NCBI GenBank assembly: GCA_958427975.1
Contig: CAUAEH010000054.1
Coordinates: forward strand, 1 to 13,216
Source of the DNA: an uncultured Collinsella sp.
GTDB lineage: Bacteria; Actinomycetota; Coriobacteriia; Coriobacteriales; Coriobacteriaceae
Length of the DNA stretch: 13,216 nucleotides
Reading direction: 5' to 3'
Shown: piece after piece, positions 1 through 7,029 of the stretch
Layout of the letters: the number at the start of each line of letters is the position of its first letter
Numbering within the stretch: the first letter of the stretch is position 1
The notes under the pieces: model-generated
What the model was told of the DNA's origin: nothing
What the model saw: the letters and a program-made list of their open reading frames with translations, nothing else
Databases searched by the model: none
Position numbers and translations under genes: made by a program

Positions 1-1335
1 GTTGAACTTTTTAACATCCATCTTGGGGAAGATGTAGAACGCCGCACGCGGCTTAACCACCGAGATGCCGTCGATCTTGTTGAGCGCCTCATACACAAAG
101 TTGCGCTGCTCGTAGACACGGCCGCCGGGACGGATGTAGTCGTTGACGGACTGATGGCCACCGAGTGCCGTCTGGACGATCGACTGGGCCGGCACGTTGG
201 AGCACAGGCGCATGTTAGAGAGCATGTTGACGCCCATGATGAAGTCGCTCATGCAGCGCTGGTTGCCCGAAAGCACCATCCAGCCAATACGATAGCCCGC
301 GATCATGTGCGACTTGGAAAGGCCGCTAAAGGTGACGCAGGGCAGGTCGGGGGCGAGCGAGGCAATCGAGACGTGCTCGTAGCCGTCCATGCACAGGCGG
401 TCGTAGATCTCATCGGCAAAGATCATCAGCTGATGCCTGCGTGCAATCTCGACGATGCCCTCGAGCACCTCGCGCGGATAGACGGAACCCGTAGGGTTGT
501 TGGGGTTGATGATGACGAGGGCTTTGGTCGCGCTCGTAATCTTGGACTCCATATCCTCCAAGTCGGGATACCAATCCGCCTGCTCATCGCACAGATAATG
601 TACGGGATGACCGCCGGCAAGGGTTGCGCACGCCGTCCAGAGCGGATAGTCGGGGCTGGGGATCAGAATCTCGTCGCCGTTGTCGAGCAGCGCGTTCATC
701 GAAAGCTGAATGAGCTCGGACACACCGTTGCCCGTGTAGATATGCTCCATCTGAACGTTGGGCAGGCCCTTGATCTGCGAATACTGCATGATCGCCTTGC
801 GCGCGGAGAACAGGCCACGCGAGTTGGAATAGCCTTCGCAGTCGGGCAGCTGCTGGCGCATGTCCTTGATGACCTCATCGGGCGTGCGGAAACCGAAGGG
901 CGCCGGGTTGCCGATATTGAGCTTGAGGATGCGCTCGCCCTCGTCCTCCATACGGGCGGCCTCGTCGACGACGGGACCGCGCACGTCATACAGGACGTTG
1001 TCGAGTTTGGTGGATTTAGAAAAAGTACGCATGGTGGTGCTCCTTGCAATTTGAGCTGAGGGATGGGGTTCGGGCTTGGAATCGTTGCGGGGTGATGATG
1101 CCTCGCCTTGATCGGCGTCGCCGGCAAGCAGCCAGGTAACATCGACCTCCAAAATCCGGGCGAGCAGCTCAGCCACATCGCGCCGCGGGATCGTCTTGCC
1201 GCTCACATATTGGCTCATCTGACTCTTGCCGAGTTTTTTGCCGAGCATCTCCGATGCGCGGATTACGTCCGACTGGCGAACGTCGCGATCGGACATAGTC
1301 TGTCGCAGGCGATCGCTAAACGTCTCTTGGGCCAC
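1..1335 (-). CDS. XRE-type HTH domain fused in frame to AlaA-like PLP aminotransferase (C-terminus beyond window)
   Basis: The frame stays open from a GTG at 1335 to the left edge (445 codons, no stop). Residues about 5-70 form a lambda-repressor/XRE-type helix-turn-helix; the recognition-helix region reads KSQMSQYVSGKTIPRR. A hydrophilic, proline- and serine-rich linker of about 30 residues follows. From Met102 (base 1032) the sequence matches E. coli AlaA (glutamate-pyruvate aminotransferase) closely as I remember it: STKLDNVLYDVRGPV, LKLNIGNPAPFGF, PSPDYPLWTA, NPNNPTGSVY, FADEIYDR and the PLP-lysine region SGLSKSHMIAGYR. The expected role is reversible amino transfer between alanine and 2-oxoglutarate in the cytoplasm. 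The GTG has AAGGAGG 5 bases upstream. The internal ATG at 1032 has AAGGAG 7 bases upstream, so a free aminotransferase may also be made. About 60 C-terminal residues are missing. The enzyme identity is solid; the exact substrate and the regulatory role of the HTH are inferred. Confidence 0.85.
   Translation of the reverse strand, partial: MAQETFSDRLRQTMSDRDVRQSDVIRASEMLGKKLGKSQMSQYVSGKTIPRRDVAELLARILEVDVTWLLAGDADQGEASSPRNDSKPEPHPSAQIARSTTMRTFSKSTKLDNVLYDVRGPVVDEAARMEDEGERILKLNIGNPAPFGFRTPDEVIKDMRQQLPDCEGYSNSRGLFSARKAIMQYSQIKGLPNVQMEHIYTGNGVSELIQLSMNALLDNGDEILIPSPDYPLWTACATLAGGHPVHYLCDEQADWYPDLEDMESKITSATKALVIINPNNPTGSVYPREVLEGIVEIARRHQLMIFADEIYDRLCMDGYEHVSIASLAPDLPCVTFSGLSKSHMIAGYRIGWMVLSGNQRCMSDFIMGVNMLSNMRLCSNVPAQSIVQTALGGHQSVNDYIRPGGRVYEQRNFVYEALNKIDGISVVKPRAAFYIFPKMDVKKFN
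1033..1045 (-). promoter_or_regulatory. Internal ribosome binding site before the aminotransferase domain
   Basis: AAGGAG at 1040-1045 lies 7 bases before the in-frame ATG at 1032, exactly where homology to AlaA begins. It is a strong Shine-Dalgarno inside an open frame. This suggests a second, shorter product without the HTH domain. Confidence 0.5.
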
Positions 1336-1353
1336 TAGAACCTCCTTGCTGGC

Positions 1354-1438
1354 AAAGTTCAATTTATAGAACACGAATTGAACCATGGTTCAATTTAGCA
1401 AGCAGTATAACGCGGCGCTTCATTCGAAAGTTCAATTT
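1354..1438. promoter_or_regulatory. Operator cluster of GTTCAATT sites with a perfect 20-bp palindrome
   Basis: GTTCAATT occurs on the plus strand at 1357-1364, 1388-1395 and 1430-1437, and inverted at 1376-1383. The second and inverted copies together form a perfect palindrome at 1376-1395 (half-site AATTGAACCA). The three direct copies are 31 and 42 bases apart, close to 3 and 4 helical turns. On the minus strand, TTGAAC (1388-1393) and TATAAA (1363-1368) could be the -35 and -10 of the downstream HTH-aminotransferase gene with a long 19-base spacer. The palindrome would then cover the -35. Autoregulation by the HTH domain is the simplest reading, but it is inferred. Confidence 0.55.
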
Positions 1439-1497
1439 CATAAGAAAATGTATCGGACTCCGAGATCTGCCCAAAGCAAACAATGGCGTGTACACGT

Positions 1498-2355
1498 TTA
1501 GAGGTATTCGAGAAAACGGGCGGCGGCAAGCGAAACATCGGCCGTTCGATATATGGCGTTGATCTGCCGATGGGGATGTCCCTCGAGCGAACGCACAGCA
1601 ACATCGAACTGACAACGGCGCAAGATGAGCGCGGGAAGAATGCTCACGCCCAGGCCGTCCTCGACCATAGCCATAATCGCATAATCATCCCAGGTCGACA
1701 GCTTGGAGCACACCGTCAGTCCCGCCCGACGGAACAGCGGCGTAATCTCGTCATCGGTGCCGCGTTCTAGCAGAATAAACTGCTCGTTGGCTAAATCGGC
1801 AAGAGAAATGACCTCCGCCGTGGCAAGCAAAGAGTCTGCCGGCACTACTGCCATCAACTCGTCGCGCACCAAAGACCGCGATGTCATGCCGTTTTCTCGG
1901 GGCTCACGCGGGATAAAGCCCAGATCGCAGCGCCCTTCCGCCACCCATTGTTCAATCTCTGAGTAATCACCCATCAGCAACTCATAATCGACGTCCGGGT
2001 GATCGGCGCGAAAGCGCGCAATCACCGGCGGCAGCACGTGGGTCGCCACACTCGAAAACGTACCGATGCAGATTTTGCCGCGCATGAGCCCACGCATCTC
2101 ATCCACCCGTCGCTGCAAACGAACAAATTCCTCGCATAACGCCTCGACCGCCGGCATAACTTGCCGCCCGTCAGCAGAAAGCACTACGCCCTCGCGACTG
2201 CGGTCGAGCACCTTAAAGCCCCAATCGGCCTCAAGATCGGCCACCATACGGCTCACGCCCGACTGCGAATAGCTCAGCCGCTCGGCGGCGCGCGTAAAAC
2301 TGCCGGCGCGCACGGTCTCGAGCAGCACCTGCATCTTTTGAATATTCGTTTCCAC
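1498..2355 (-). CDS. LysR-family transcriptional regulator
   Basis: About 285 residues, the usual LysR length. The N-terminal winged helix-turn-helix is clear: MQVLLETVRAGSFTRAAERL, then YSQSGVSRMVADLEADWGFKVLDR. A periplasmic-binding-protein-like effector domain follows (for example LMRGKICIGTFSSVATHVLP and VEDGLGVSILPALI). I chose GTG at 2355 because GGAGG at 2362-2366 sits 6 bases upstream. The longer frame from ATG 2376 lacks a ribosome binding site, and the ATG at 2334 has none. The gene is divergent from the EamA transporter at 2474, the classic arrangement for a LysR regulator and its target, so it may control that transporter. The effector cannot be told from sequence. It is 162 bases upstream of the HTH-aminotransferase gene on the same strand, with no convincing terminator between them. 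Confidence 0.9.
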   Translation of the reverse strand: METNIQKMQVLLETVRAGSFTRAAERLSYSQSGVSRMVADLEADWGFKVLDRSREGVVLSADGRQVMPAVEALCEEFVRLQRRVDEMRGLMRGKICIGTFSSVATHVLPPVIARFRADHPDVDYELLMGDYSEIEQWVAEGRCDLGFIPREPRENGMTSRSLVRDELMAVVPADSLLATAEVISLADLANEQFILLERGTDDEITPLFRRAGLTVCSKLSTWDDYAIMAMVEDGLGVSILPALILRRCQFDVAVRSLEGHPHRQINAIYRTADVSLAAARFLEYL

Positions 2356-2400
2356 GGCACCCCTCCATCTTTGCATGAGTTTTTGTCATGTTAGCCATGC

Positions 2401-2408
2401 ATTATATT
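2401..2408. promoter_or_regulatory. Overlapping divergent -10 elements between the LysR and EamA genes
   Basis: On the minus strand 2401-2406 reads TATAAT, a consensus -10 about 35 bases before the LysR ribosome binding site. On the plus strand TATATT at 2403-2408 could serve the transporter. Neither has a good -35, as expected where an activator is needed. Confidence 0.35.
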
Positions 2409-2428
2409 CGCTTTTCTTCTAAAGCCAG

Positions 2429-2443
2429 TTCACCCATAGTGAA
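2429..2443. promoter_or_regulatory. Candidate LysR box (TTCAC-N5-GTGAA)
   Basis: A 5-bp perfect inverted repeat, TTCAC then CCATA then GTGAA, contains the T-N11-A spacing typical of LysR-type sites (T at 2430, A at 2442). It lies in the divergent gap, 30 bases before the transporter start. Confidence 0.35.
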
Positions 2444-2473
2444 GATGCTCGGATATAGAGGGGATGTCAGCGC

Positions 2474-3343
2474 ATGAACAACGGACTGTTTACGTACTTA
2501 GCAGCATTGCTATTGTTTGGCTCCAACGGCATTATCGCCGCTGCCATCGCGCTGCCGAGCTCGGATATCGTGCTACTGCGTACGTTTTTGGGCGCACTCT
2601 CGCTTGTCACCATTCTCGCCATCACCCAACGCCATAAGTTGCAGGCGCCATCTCGCCCCCGCGAAGCCGCAGCCCTCCTCCTTTCGGGAGCCGCGCTGGG
2701 CGCCAGCTGGATTTTTCTGTTCCGCGCCTACCAGACGATCGGCGTCGGCGTATCCTCGCTGCTGTACTACTGCGGCCCCATCATTGTCATGGCGCTCTCC
2801 CCGCTCATCTTCGGCGAAAAGCTGACCGGTGGTAAAATCACCGGCTTCATAGCCGTCGCCTGCGGCGCCTTCCTCATCGCGGCCCAAGGCCTCGGCGGCA
2901 ATATGCCCATCGCAGGTATCGTGTGCGGCATCGCCTCGGCCTTCTGCTACGCGTTGATGGTCATTGCCAGCAAGGGTGCGCCACACATCGAAGGCCTCGA
3001 GAACTCCACGCTCCAGGTGAGTGCCGCCTTTGTGACCGCGCTGGTCCTCACGCTCATCACGCAGGGTGCTCCCTCATTCCTGTCCGCCGGCGTCGCCGCA
3101 GGCATCGATTGGCGCGCCGTCGTCATGCTCGGCGTCGCCAAACTGCCTGTGCAGACCGTCGCCGTCGTCGGCTACCTCGAGCCGCTTTCGGCCGTCGTGT
3201 TCTCCGCCGTTCTTTTGTGCGAAGCCATAACACCGGTCCGCCTGATGGGCGCCGCGCTTATCATCGGCGGCGCGATTTTTTGCGAACTCGCCGGCAAACG
3301 CGCAAACGCCAAGGCTGGCATCGCCCAGACAGTACGTGCTTAA
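2474..3343 (+). CDS. DMT-superfamily (EamA) transporter, probably missing part of a helix
   Basis: A 289-residue, very hydrophobic protein with two EamA-type halves, predicted to export or import a small metabolite across the inner membrane; the substrate is unknown. Family features include LLRTFLGALSL (about 34-44), YYCGPIIVMALSPLIFGEKLT (99-118) and LPVQTVAVVGYLEPLSAVVFSA (224-245). GAGGGG at 2458-2463 precedes the ATG by 10 bases. In relatives I remember, the segment just before KLPVQT contains a helix of the form VNTGIGCYLYFSSI. Here MLGV (218-221) runs straight into AKLPVQT, so about 14 residues are absent. The protein would have about nine rather than ten helices, and its function is doubtful. 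It is divergent from the LysR gene at 2355, its likely regulator. Confidence 0.85.
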   Translation: MNNGLFTYLAALLLFGSNGIIAAAIALPSSDIVLLRTFLGALSLVTILAITQRHKLQAPSRPREAAALLLSGAALGASWIFLFRAYQTIGVGVSSLLYYCGPIIVMALSPLIFGEKLTGGKITGFIAVACGAFLIAAQGLGGNMPIAGIVCGIASAFCYALMVIASKGAPHIEGLENSTLQVSAAFVTALVLTLITQGAPSFLSAGVAAGIDWRAVVMLGVAKLPVQTVAVVGYLEPLSAVVFSAVLLCEAITPVRLMGAALIIGGAIFCELAGKRANAKAGIAQTVRA

Positions 3344-3377
3344 AAGCCCCTGCTTTGAAATACTACCTGCGTATATG

Positions 3378-3401
3378 AATAATCCCCCGATGGGGATTAT
3401 T
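3378..3401 (+). terminator. Perfect 10-bp hairpin after the EamA gene (weak terminator or leader element)
   Basis: AATAATCCCC at 3378-3387 pairs with GGGGATTATT at 3392-3401 around a CGAT loop, 34 bases after the transporter stop. The T-tract is poor (TTATTGTC), so termination is uncertain. The hairpin also lies about 80 bases upstream of kup and could act in its leader. Confidence 0.4.
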
Positions 3402-3482
3402 GTCTAAAACACCCCGATGTGCCAAACTGCTCTTATATGTATAAAGATGGCATAAAGGTCTACTGCTCGTGGCAGAGGCCAG

Positions 3483-5732
3483 ATGTCCAAGGGAGTCCTC
3501 GTGGCACACAATAAACTGGAGGCAAACCTCCAAGACCAGCGCGGGCAAGGCGGGCACGGAGCCATCCCCCTCTCCGCTGGCATGCTGCTCGTAACGCTCG
3601 GCGTCGTCTATGGCGACATCGGCACGAGCCCCATGTACACCATGAAATCAATCGTCGCCAACAACGGCGGCATCGGTACCGTCAGCGAAGACATGATCCT
3701 GGGCGCGCTTTCGCTCGTCATCTGGACCATGACGCTCGTGACCACGGTCAAGTACGTGGTAATCGCCATGAAGGCCGACAACCACAACGAAGGCGGCATC
3801 TTCGCCCTGTTCAGTCTCGTGCGCAAGGTGGCGCCATGGCTGATTCTCCCCGCCATGATCGGCGGCGCGGCGCTGCTCGCCGACGGCATCCTCACCCCCG
3901 CGGTCACGGTCACCACAGCCATTGAGGGCCTGCGTACCATCGAGTGGGGCCACGCGCTATTGGGTGACGGTCAGACCAATGTGATCATCATCACCATCAT
4001 CATTATCTGCGGTCTGTTTGCCATGCAGCACGCCGGCACCTCGTCCATCGGCAAGCTGTTCGGTCCGCTCATGACGCTATGGTTCCTGTTCCTGGCGGGC
4101 GCCGGCCTGCTCAACATGCTCGGCAACCTGTCCATCTTGCGCGCCCTCAACCCCATTCGCGGCATCATGTTCCTGTTCTCGCCCATCAACCACTCGGGCA
4201 TCATGGTGCTCGGCTTCGTCTTCCTGTCGACGACCGGCGCCGAGGCACTCTATTCGGACATGGGTCACGTGGGCAAGGCAAACATTTACGCATCCTGGCC
4301 GTTCGTAAAGGCGGCCCTCATCCTTAACTATCTGGGTCAGGGCGCCTGGCTGCTCGCCAACAACTCCAATCCCCAGATGCTCGCGATGGATATCGTCAAC
4401 CCGTTCTATATGATGCTCCCCGAGCCCCTGCGCCCCTTTGCCATCGTGCTTTCGGCCGTAGCGGCCATCATCGCCTCGCAGGCGCTCATCACCGGCTCGT
4501 TCTCGCTGGTATCCGAGGCCACGCGCCTCAACCTTATGCCGCATCTGCGCATCCACTACCCCAGCGACACCAAGGGCCAGCTCTATATTCCGCTCGTCAA
4601 CAACATCATGTGGGTCGGCTGCATCTTCATCGTGCTGCTGTTCCAAAACTCCGAGCGCATGGAGAGCGCCTACGGCCTCGCCATTACCGTGACTATGCTC
4701 ATGACCACGACGCTATTGACGAGCTATATCGCCGGCATTCTCAAGCACAAGCTGGGCGCCTGCGTCTTCGCCCTGCTCTTCGGCGCCATTGAGCTGTGCT
4801 TCTTCGCTTCGTGCCTCACCATGTTCTTTGACGGCGGCTACGTCATGATCTTCCTGGCCGCACTGCTGTTTGGCCTTATGTATGTGTGGCGTCGCGGCAC
4901 CGCCATCGAGCGCACGCAGACGATTCTGCTGCCCGTCTCCAAGTACATCGATCAGCTCAACCGCCTGCGCAACGACGAGACCTACCCCGTGCTTGCCGAC
5001 AATCTGGTATTCCTCACCAACAGCCCCGATCCGCTCACGCTCGACCGCGACGTGCTCTATTCCATCCTGGACAAACATCCCAAGCGCGCCAAGGCATACT
5101 GGTTCATCAACGTGCACGTTACCGACGAGCCCTATACGCACGAGTATTCCGTTGAGACCTTTGGCACAGACTTCCTGTTCCGCGTGCGCTTGGACCTGGG
5201 CTTTAAGGTCAATCAGCGCATCAACGCCTACCTACGCCAGATCGTTGGCGACCTGATGGCATCAGGTGAGTTGCCGCCGCAGCATCACACCTACTCCATC
5301 TACGAGACACGCGGCAACGTGGGCGACTTCCGTTTTTGCATGCTGCGCAAGATGCTTGCCCCCGAAACGGACATCAACCGCAACGATCATCGCGTCATGG
5401 CCATCAAGTACGCCGTCCGCCGCGCCTGCGGAAGCCCGGCACGTTGGTACGGTCTCGAGAACTCGGCCATCATCATCGAGTACGTGCCGCTGTTTGCCCG
5501 CATGCGCCCGGCCGTTAAGCTCGTGCGCACCCAGGTGCCGCTCGAGGTTCAGATCGAAGAGGCCGAGGAAATGGAAGTCGACATCTTCTCGGACGACTTG
5601 GTCAACGGCAACGAGGCCGGCAAGAGCATGAACGTCGATCCCACCGAGCTGCTCGAGAGCGTCGCCGATACGCCCGAGCAACAGCAACTCGACGGACTCG
5701 AGAGCACCCAGCTCAACGACGCCAACTTCTAA
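3483..5732 (+). CDS. kup: KUP/HAK/KT-family potassium uptake transporter
   Basis: A 749-residue inner-membrane K+ transporter, thought in this family to be a K+/H+ symporter. Diagnostic motifs are VVYGDIGTSPMY (41-52), ADNHNEGGIFALFSL (98-112), ADGILTPAVTVTTAIEG (133-149) and FLSTTGAEALYSDMGH. Some twelve membrane helices are followed by a cytoplasmic part from about residue 475. The tail is unusually acidic (for example IEEAEEMEVDIFSDDL), which makes the protein longer than the common 620-660 residues. Two starts are possible. ATG 3483 has only a weak AGAGG nearby. In-frame GTG 3501 has AAGGGAG 5 bases upstream and may be the real start, giving 743 residues. The gene ends in a strong terminator and appears to be transcribed alone. 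Confidence 0.95.
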   Translation: MSKGVLVAHNKLEANLQDQRGQGGHGAIPLSAGMLLVTLGVVYGDIGTSPMYTMKSIVANNGGIGTVSEDMILGALSLVIWTMTLVTTVKYVVIAMKADNHNEGGIFALFSLVRKVAPWLILPAMIGGAALLADGILTPAVTVTTAIEGLRTIEWGHALLGDGQTNVIIITIIIICGLFAMQHAGTSSIGKLFGPLMTLWFLFLAGAGLLNMLGNLSILRALNPIRGIMFLFSPINHSGIMVLGFVFLSTTGAEALYSDMGHVGKANIYASWPFVKAALILNYLGQGAWLLANNSNPQMLAMDIVNPFYMMLPEPLRPFAIVLSAVAAIIASQALITGSFSLVSEATRLNLMPHLRIHYPSDTKGQLYIPLVNNIMWVGCIFIVLLFQNSERMESAYGLAITVTMLMTTTLLTSYIAGILKHKLGACVFALLFGAIELCFFASCLTMFFDGGYVMIFLAALLFGLMYVWRRGTAIERTQTILLPVSKYIDQLNRLRNDETYPVLADNLVFLTNSPDPLTLDRDVLYSILDKHPKRAKAYWFINVHVTDEPYTHEYSVETFGTDFLFRVRLDLGFKVNQRINAYLRQIVGDLMASGELPPQHHTYSIYETRGNVGDFRFCMLRKMLAPETDINRNDHRVMAIKYAVRRACGSPARWYGLENSAIIIEYVPLFARMRPAVKLVRTQVPLEVQIEEAEEMEVDIFSDDLVNGNEAGKSMNVDPTELLESVADTPEQQQLDGLESTQLNDANF

Positions 5733-5754
5733 CACGCCACCAGCCATTGACGAC

Positions 5755-5793
5755 AACGGCTCCGCATCTCATAAAAGGTGCGGAGCCGTTTTA
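5755..5793 (+). terminator. Rho-independent terminator after kup
   Basis: A 12-bp perfect stem (AACGGCTCCGCA at 5755-5766 with its complement at 5779-5790) with a 12-base loop, followed by TTA. It lies 22 bases after the kup stop, between converging genes. Confidence 0.85.
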
Positions 5794-5813
5794 TGTCGCA
5801 ACGGACCGGTGAG

Positions 5814-6779
5814 CTACGAACGGCGCGGCTCGGGAACCACGAGCCTATCGGGGCTCGCGCCCTCGGCATCCATCAGGCTCACGTAGCGAATCGACGGATC
5901 CCCATACATCGCGTAGTAATAATTGCCCGTGCGCGCGCTAAAGCATCCGGTGTAGATAGTCTTCTCGAACTTGCCATCGCCCATCCTGGACGCTCCCTCG
6001 ATCATCACCACGCCCTCGAGCGAGCGGAACATGCGAACGACGTTTTCGGTCTCGCTCTCCTTTTGCGGGTAATTGGCATTGAGGTACGCCGCCTTTACAA
6101 AACGGCTCGGCGAATAGCAATCGCCCGGAATGCCGCGCATGCCGGCACCGGCTCCATAGGGCTTGAGCTCGGCACCACGCCATGTCGCCGTCTGCGGAAA
6201 ATCGCTTGTGGCGGTGATATAGGTGCGCAGGTTTTCCATGTGCCACGGGAAGGTCGGCTGGTTGGCAAGGGTGTCGACCAGATCGTCGTATACATGCAGG
6301 CCGTCAGCCATCATCTCGACCACGATGCTGCGCTGGCTGTCGCCGATAATCCAATGGAGCAGCGACACGCCCAGCCCCTCTCCGGCAGATTTGGCGACAA
6401 TCACCGTGTCGCGCAGCGCGGCCTCGACCTCATCGACCGTCGAGAACGTCGCTGCCACCCACAGGGGAAACTCATAGGCCGCGATATTGGTCTTGCCGTC
6501 GACAGGGTCCTCGGCATACTCGGCATAACCCGGGAAATTGAGACCCGCCACGGCGAGGCCCGCATCGTTGCCGCAATCGAAGAACATAGGGTAGTTCCTG
6601 TAATCGATGCACATACCGATCACCGCGTGCGCCGCTGTCGCGTCGTCGATAAACGAATACGGAATGTGAAACCCGCGCGGCATCACGCGAACCTGTTGGC
6701 CGTAGTCAAAGCTCCAGTCGAGATTGCGGCCCAGATACATGTGGCCAGAATTATCGGTAAATCGAATACTCGTACACAT
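5814..6779 (-). CDS. bsh: Choloylglycine hydrolase (bile salt hydrolase)
   Basis: A 321-residue Ntn hydrolase that cleaves the amide bond of glycine- or taurine-conjugated bile acids in the cytoplasm. The start at 6779 is set by the family: Met is removed to expose catalytic Cys2 (MCTSIRF). It also has AGGAGG 4 bases upstream; the 21 extra codons of the longer open frame are not needed. All active-site residues can be placed: Cys2, Arg18 and Asp21 (GRNLDW), Asn81 (GLNFPGYAEY), Asn173 (LANQP) and Arg226 in GIPGDCYSPSRF. Asn81, where penicillin V acylases have Tyr, favours bile salts over penicillin V. It lies alone, converging on kup and separated by a terminator from the deformylase-like gene upstream. 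Such genes are typical of gut bacteria. The exact conjugate preference cannot be read from sequence. Confidence 0.95.
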   Translation of the reverse strand: MCTSIRFTDNSGHMYLGRNLDWSFDYGQQVRVMPRGFHIPYSFIDDATAAHAVIGMCIDYRNYPMFFDCGNDAGLAVAGLNFPGYAEYAEDPVDGKTNIAAYEFPLWVAATFSTVDEVEAALRDTVIVAKSAGEGLGVSLLHWIIGDSQRSIVVEMMADGLHVYDDLVDTLANQPTFPWHMENLRTYITATSDFPQTATWRGAELKPYGAGAGMRGIPGDCYSPSRFVKAAYLNANYPQKESETENVVRMFRSLEGVVMIEGASRMGDGKFEKTIYTGCFSARTGNYYYAMYGDPSIRYVSLMDAEGASPDRLVVPEPRRS

Positions 6780-6840
6780 AGCGCCTCCTAGCTTTACGTT
6801 CTTGCTAATTTCATTGTCTCCAAACAAAAAGGCGCTAAAC

Positions 6841-6878
6841 ACAAAAGCCCGGACATGACAACAATGTCACGCCCGGAC
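6841..6878 (-). terminator. Rho-independent terminator downstream of the deformylase-like gene
   Basis: On the minus strand a 14-bp stem (GTCCGGGCGTGACA with TGTCATGTCCGGGC, three G-U pairs) closes on a TTGT loop and is followed by TTTTGTG. It separates the deformylase-like gene from the bile salt hydrolase, which therefore probably has its own promoter in 6780-6840, although no clear one was seen. Confidence 0.8.
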
Positions 6879-6920
6879 TATTCAAGCAGGATAAACTCAA
6901 CCAAGTTAACCCCGCAGGTC

Positions 6921-7029
6921 GTCTAAGGGGTCAAAGTGCCGCAGATTGCCACGAAAGAGGAGCGAAGCGTACTTAAGGTACGCGAGCGACGATTGAGCGG
7001 CAAGGTGCGGCGCTTTGGTCCCCTTAGAC
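6921..7029. repeat. 109-bp imperfect palindrome overlapping the deformylase-like stop codon
   Basis: GTCTAAGGGG (6921-6930) is the exact complement of CCCCTTAGAC (7020-7029). Moving inward, CAAAG/CTTTG (6932-6936/7013-7017), GCCGCA/TGCGGC (6938-6943/7006-7011) and TTGCC/GGCAA (6946-6950/6999-7003) continue the stem with small mismatches. In the centre is a 6-bp hairpin, GCGTAC-TTAAG-GTACGC (6967-6983). The right end covers the deformylase-like stop codon. It could be a REP/MITE-like element or a structured 3' untranslated RNA. No target duplication was seen at its ends. Confidence 0.65.

Noticed and set aside
154..1059. 301-codon plus-strand open frame
   Set aside because: It is the reverse-strand shadow of the aminotransferase, whose minus-strand product has clear homology; the plus product has none.
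3344..3482. c-di-AMP (ydaO) riboswitch before kup
   Set aside because: Considered because such switches often control potassium transporters, but the conserved core sequences were not found.
5778..6791. 337-codon plus-strand open frame
   Set aside because: Shadow of the bile salt hydrolase, and its start lies inside the kup terminator.
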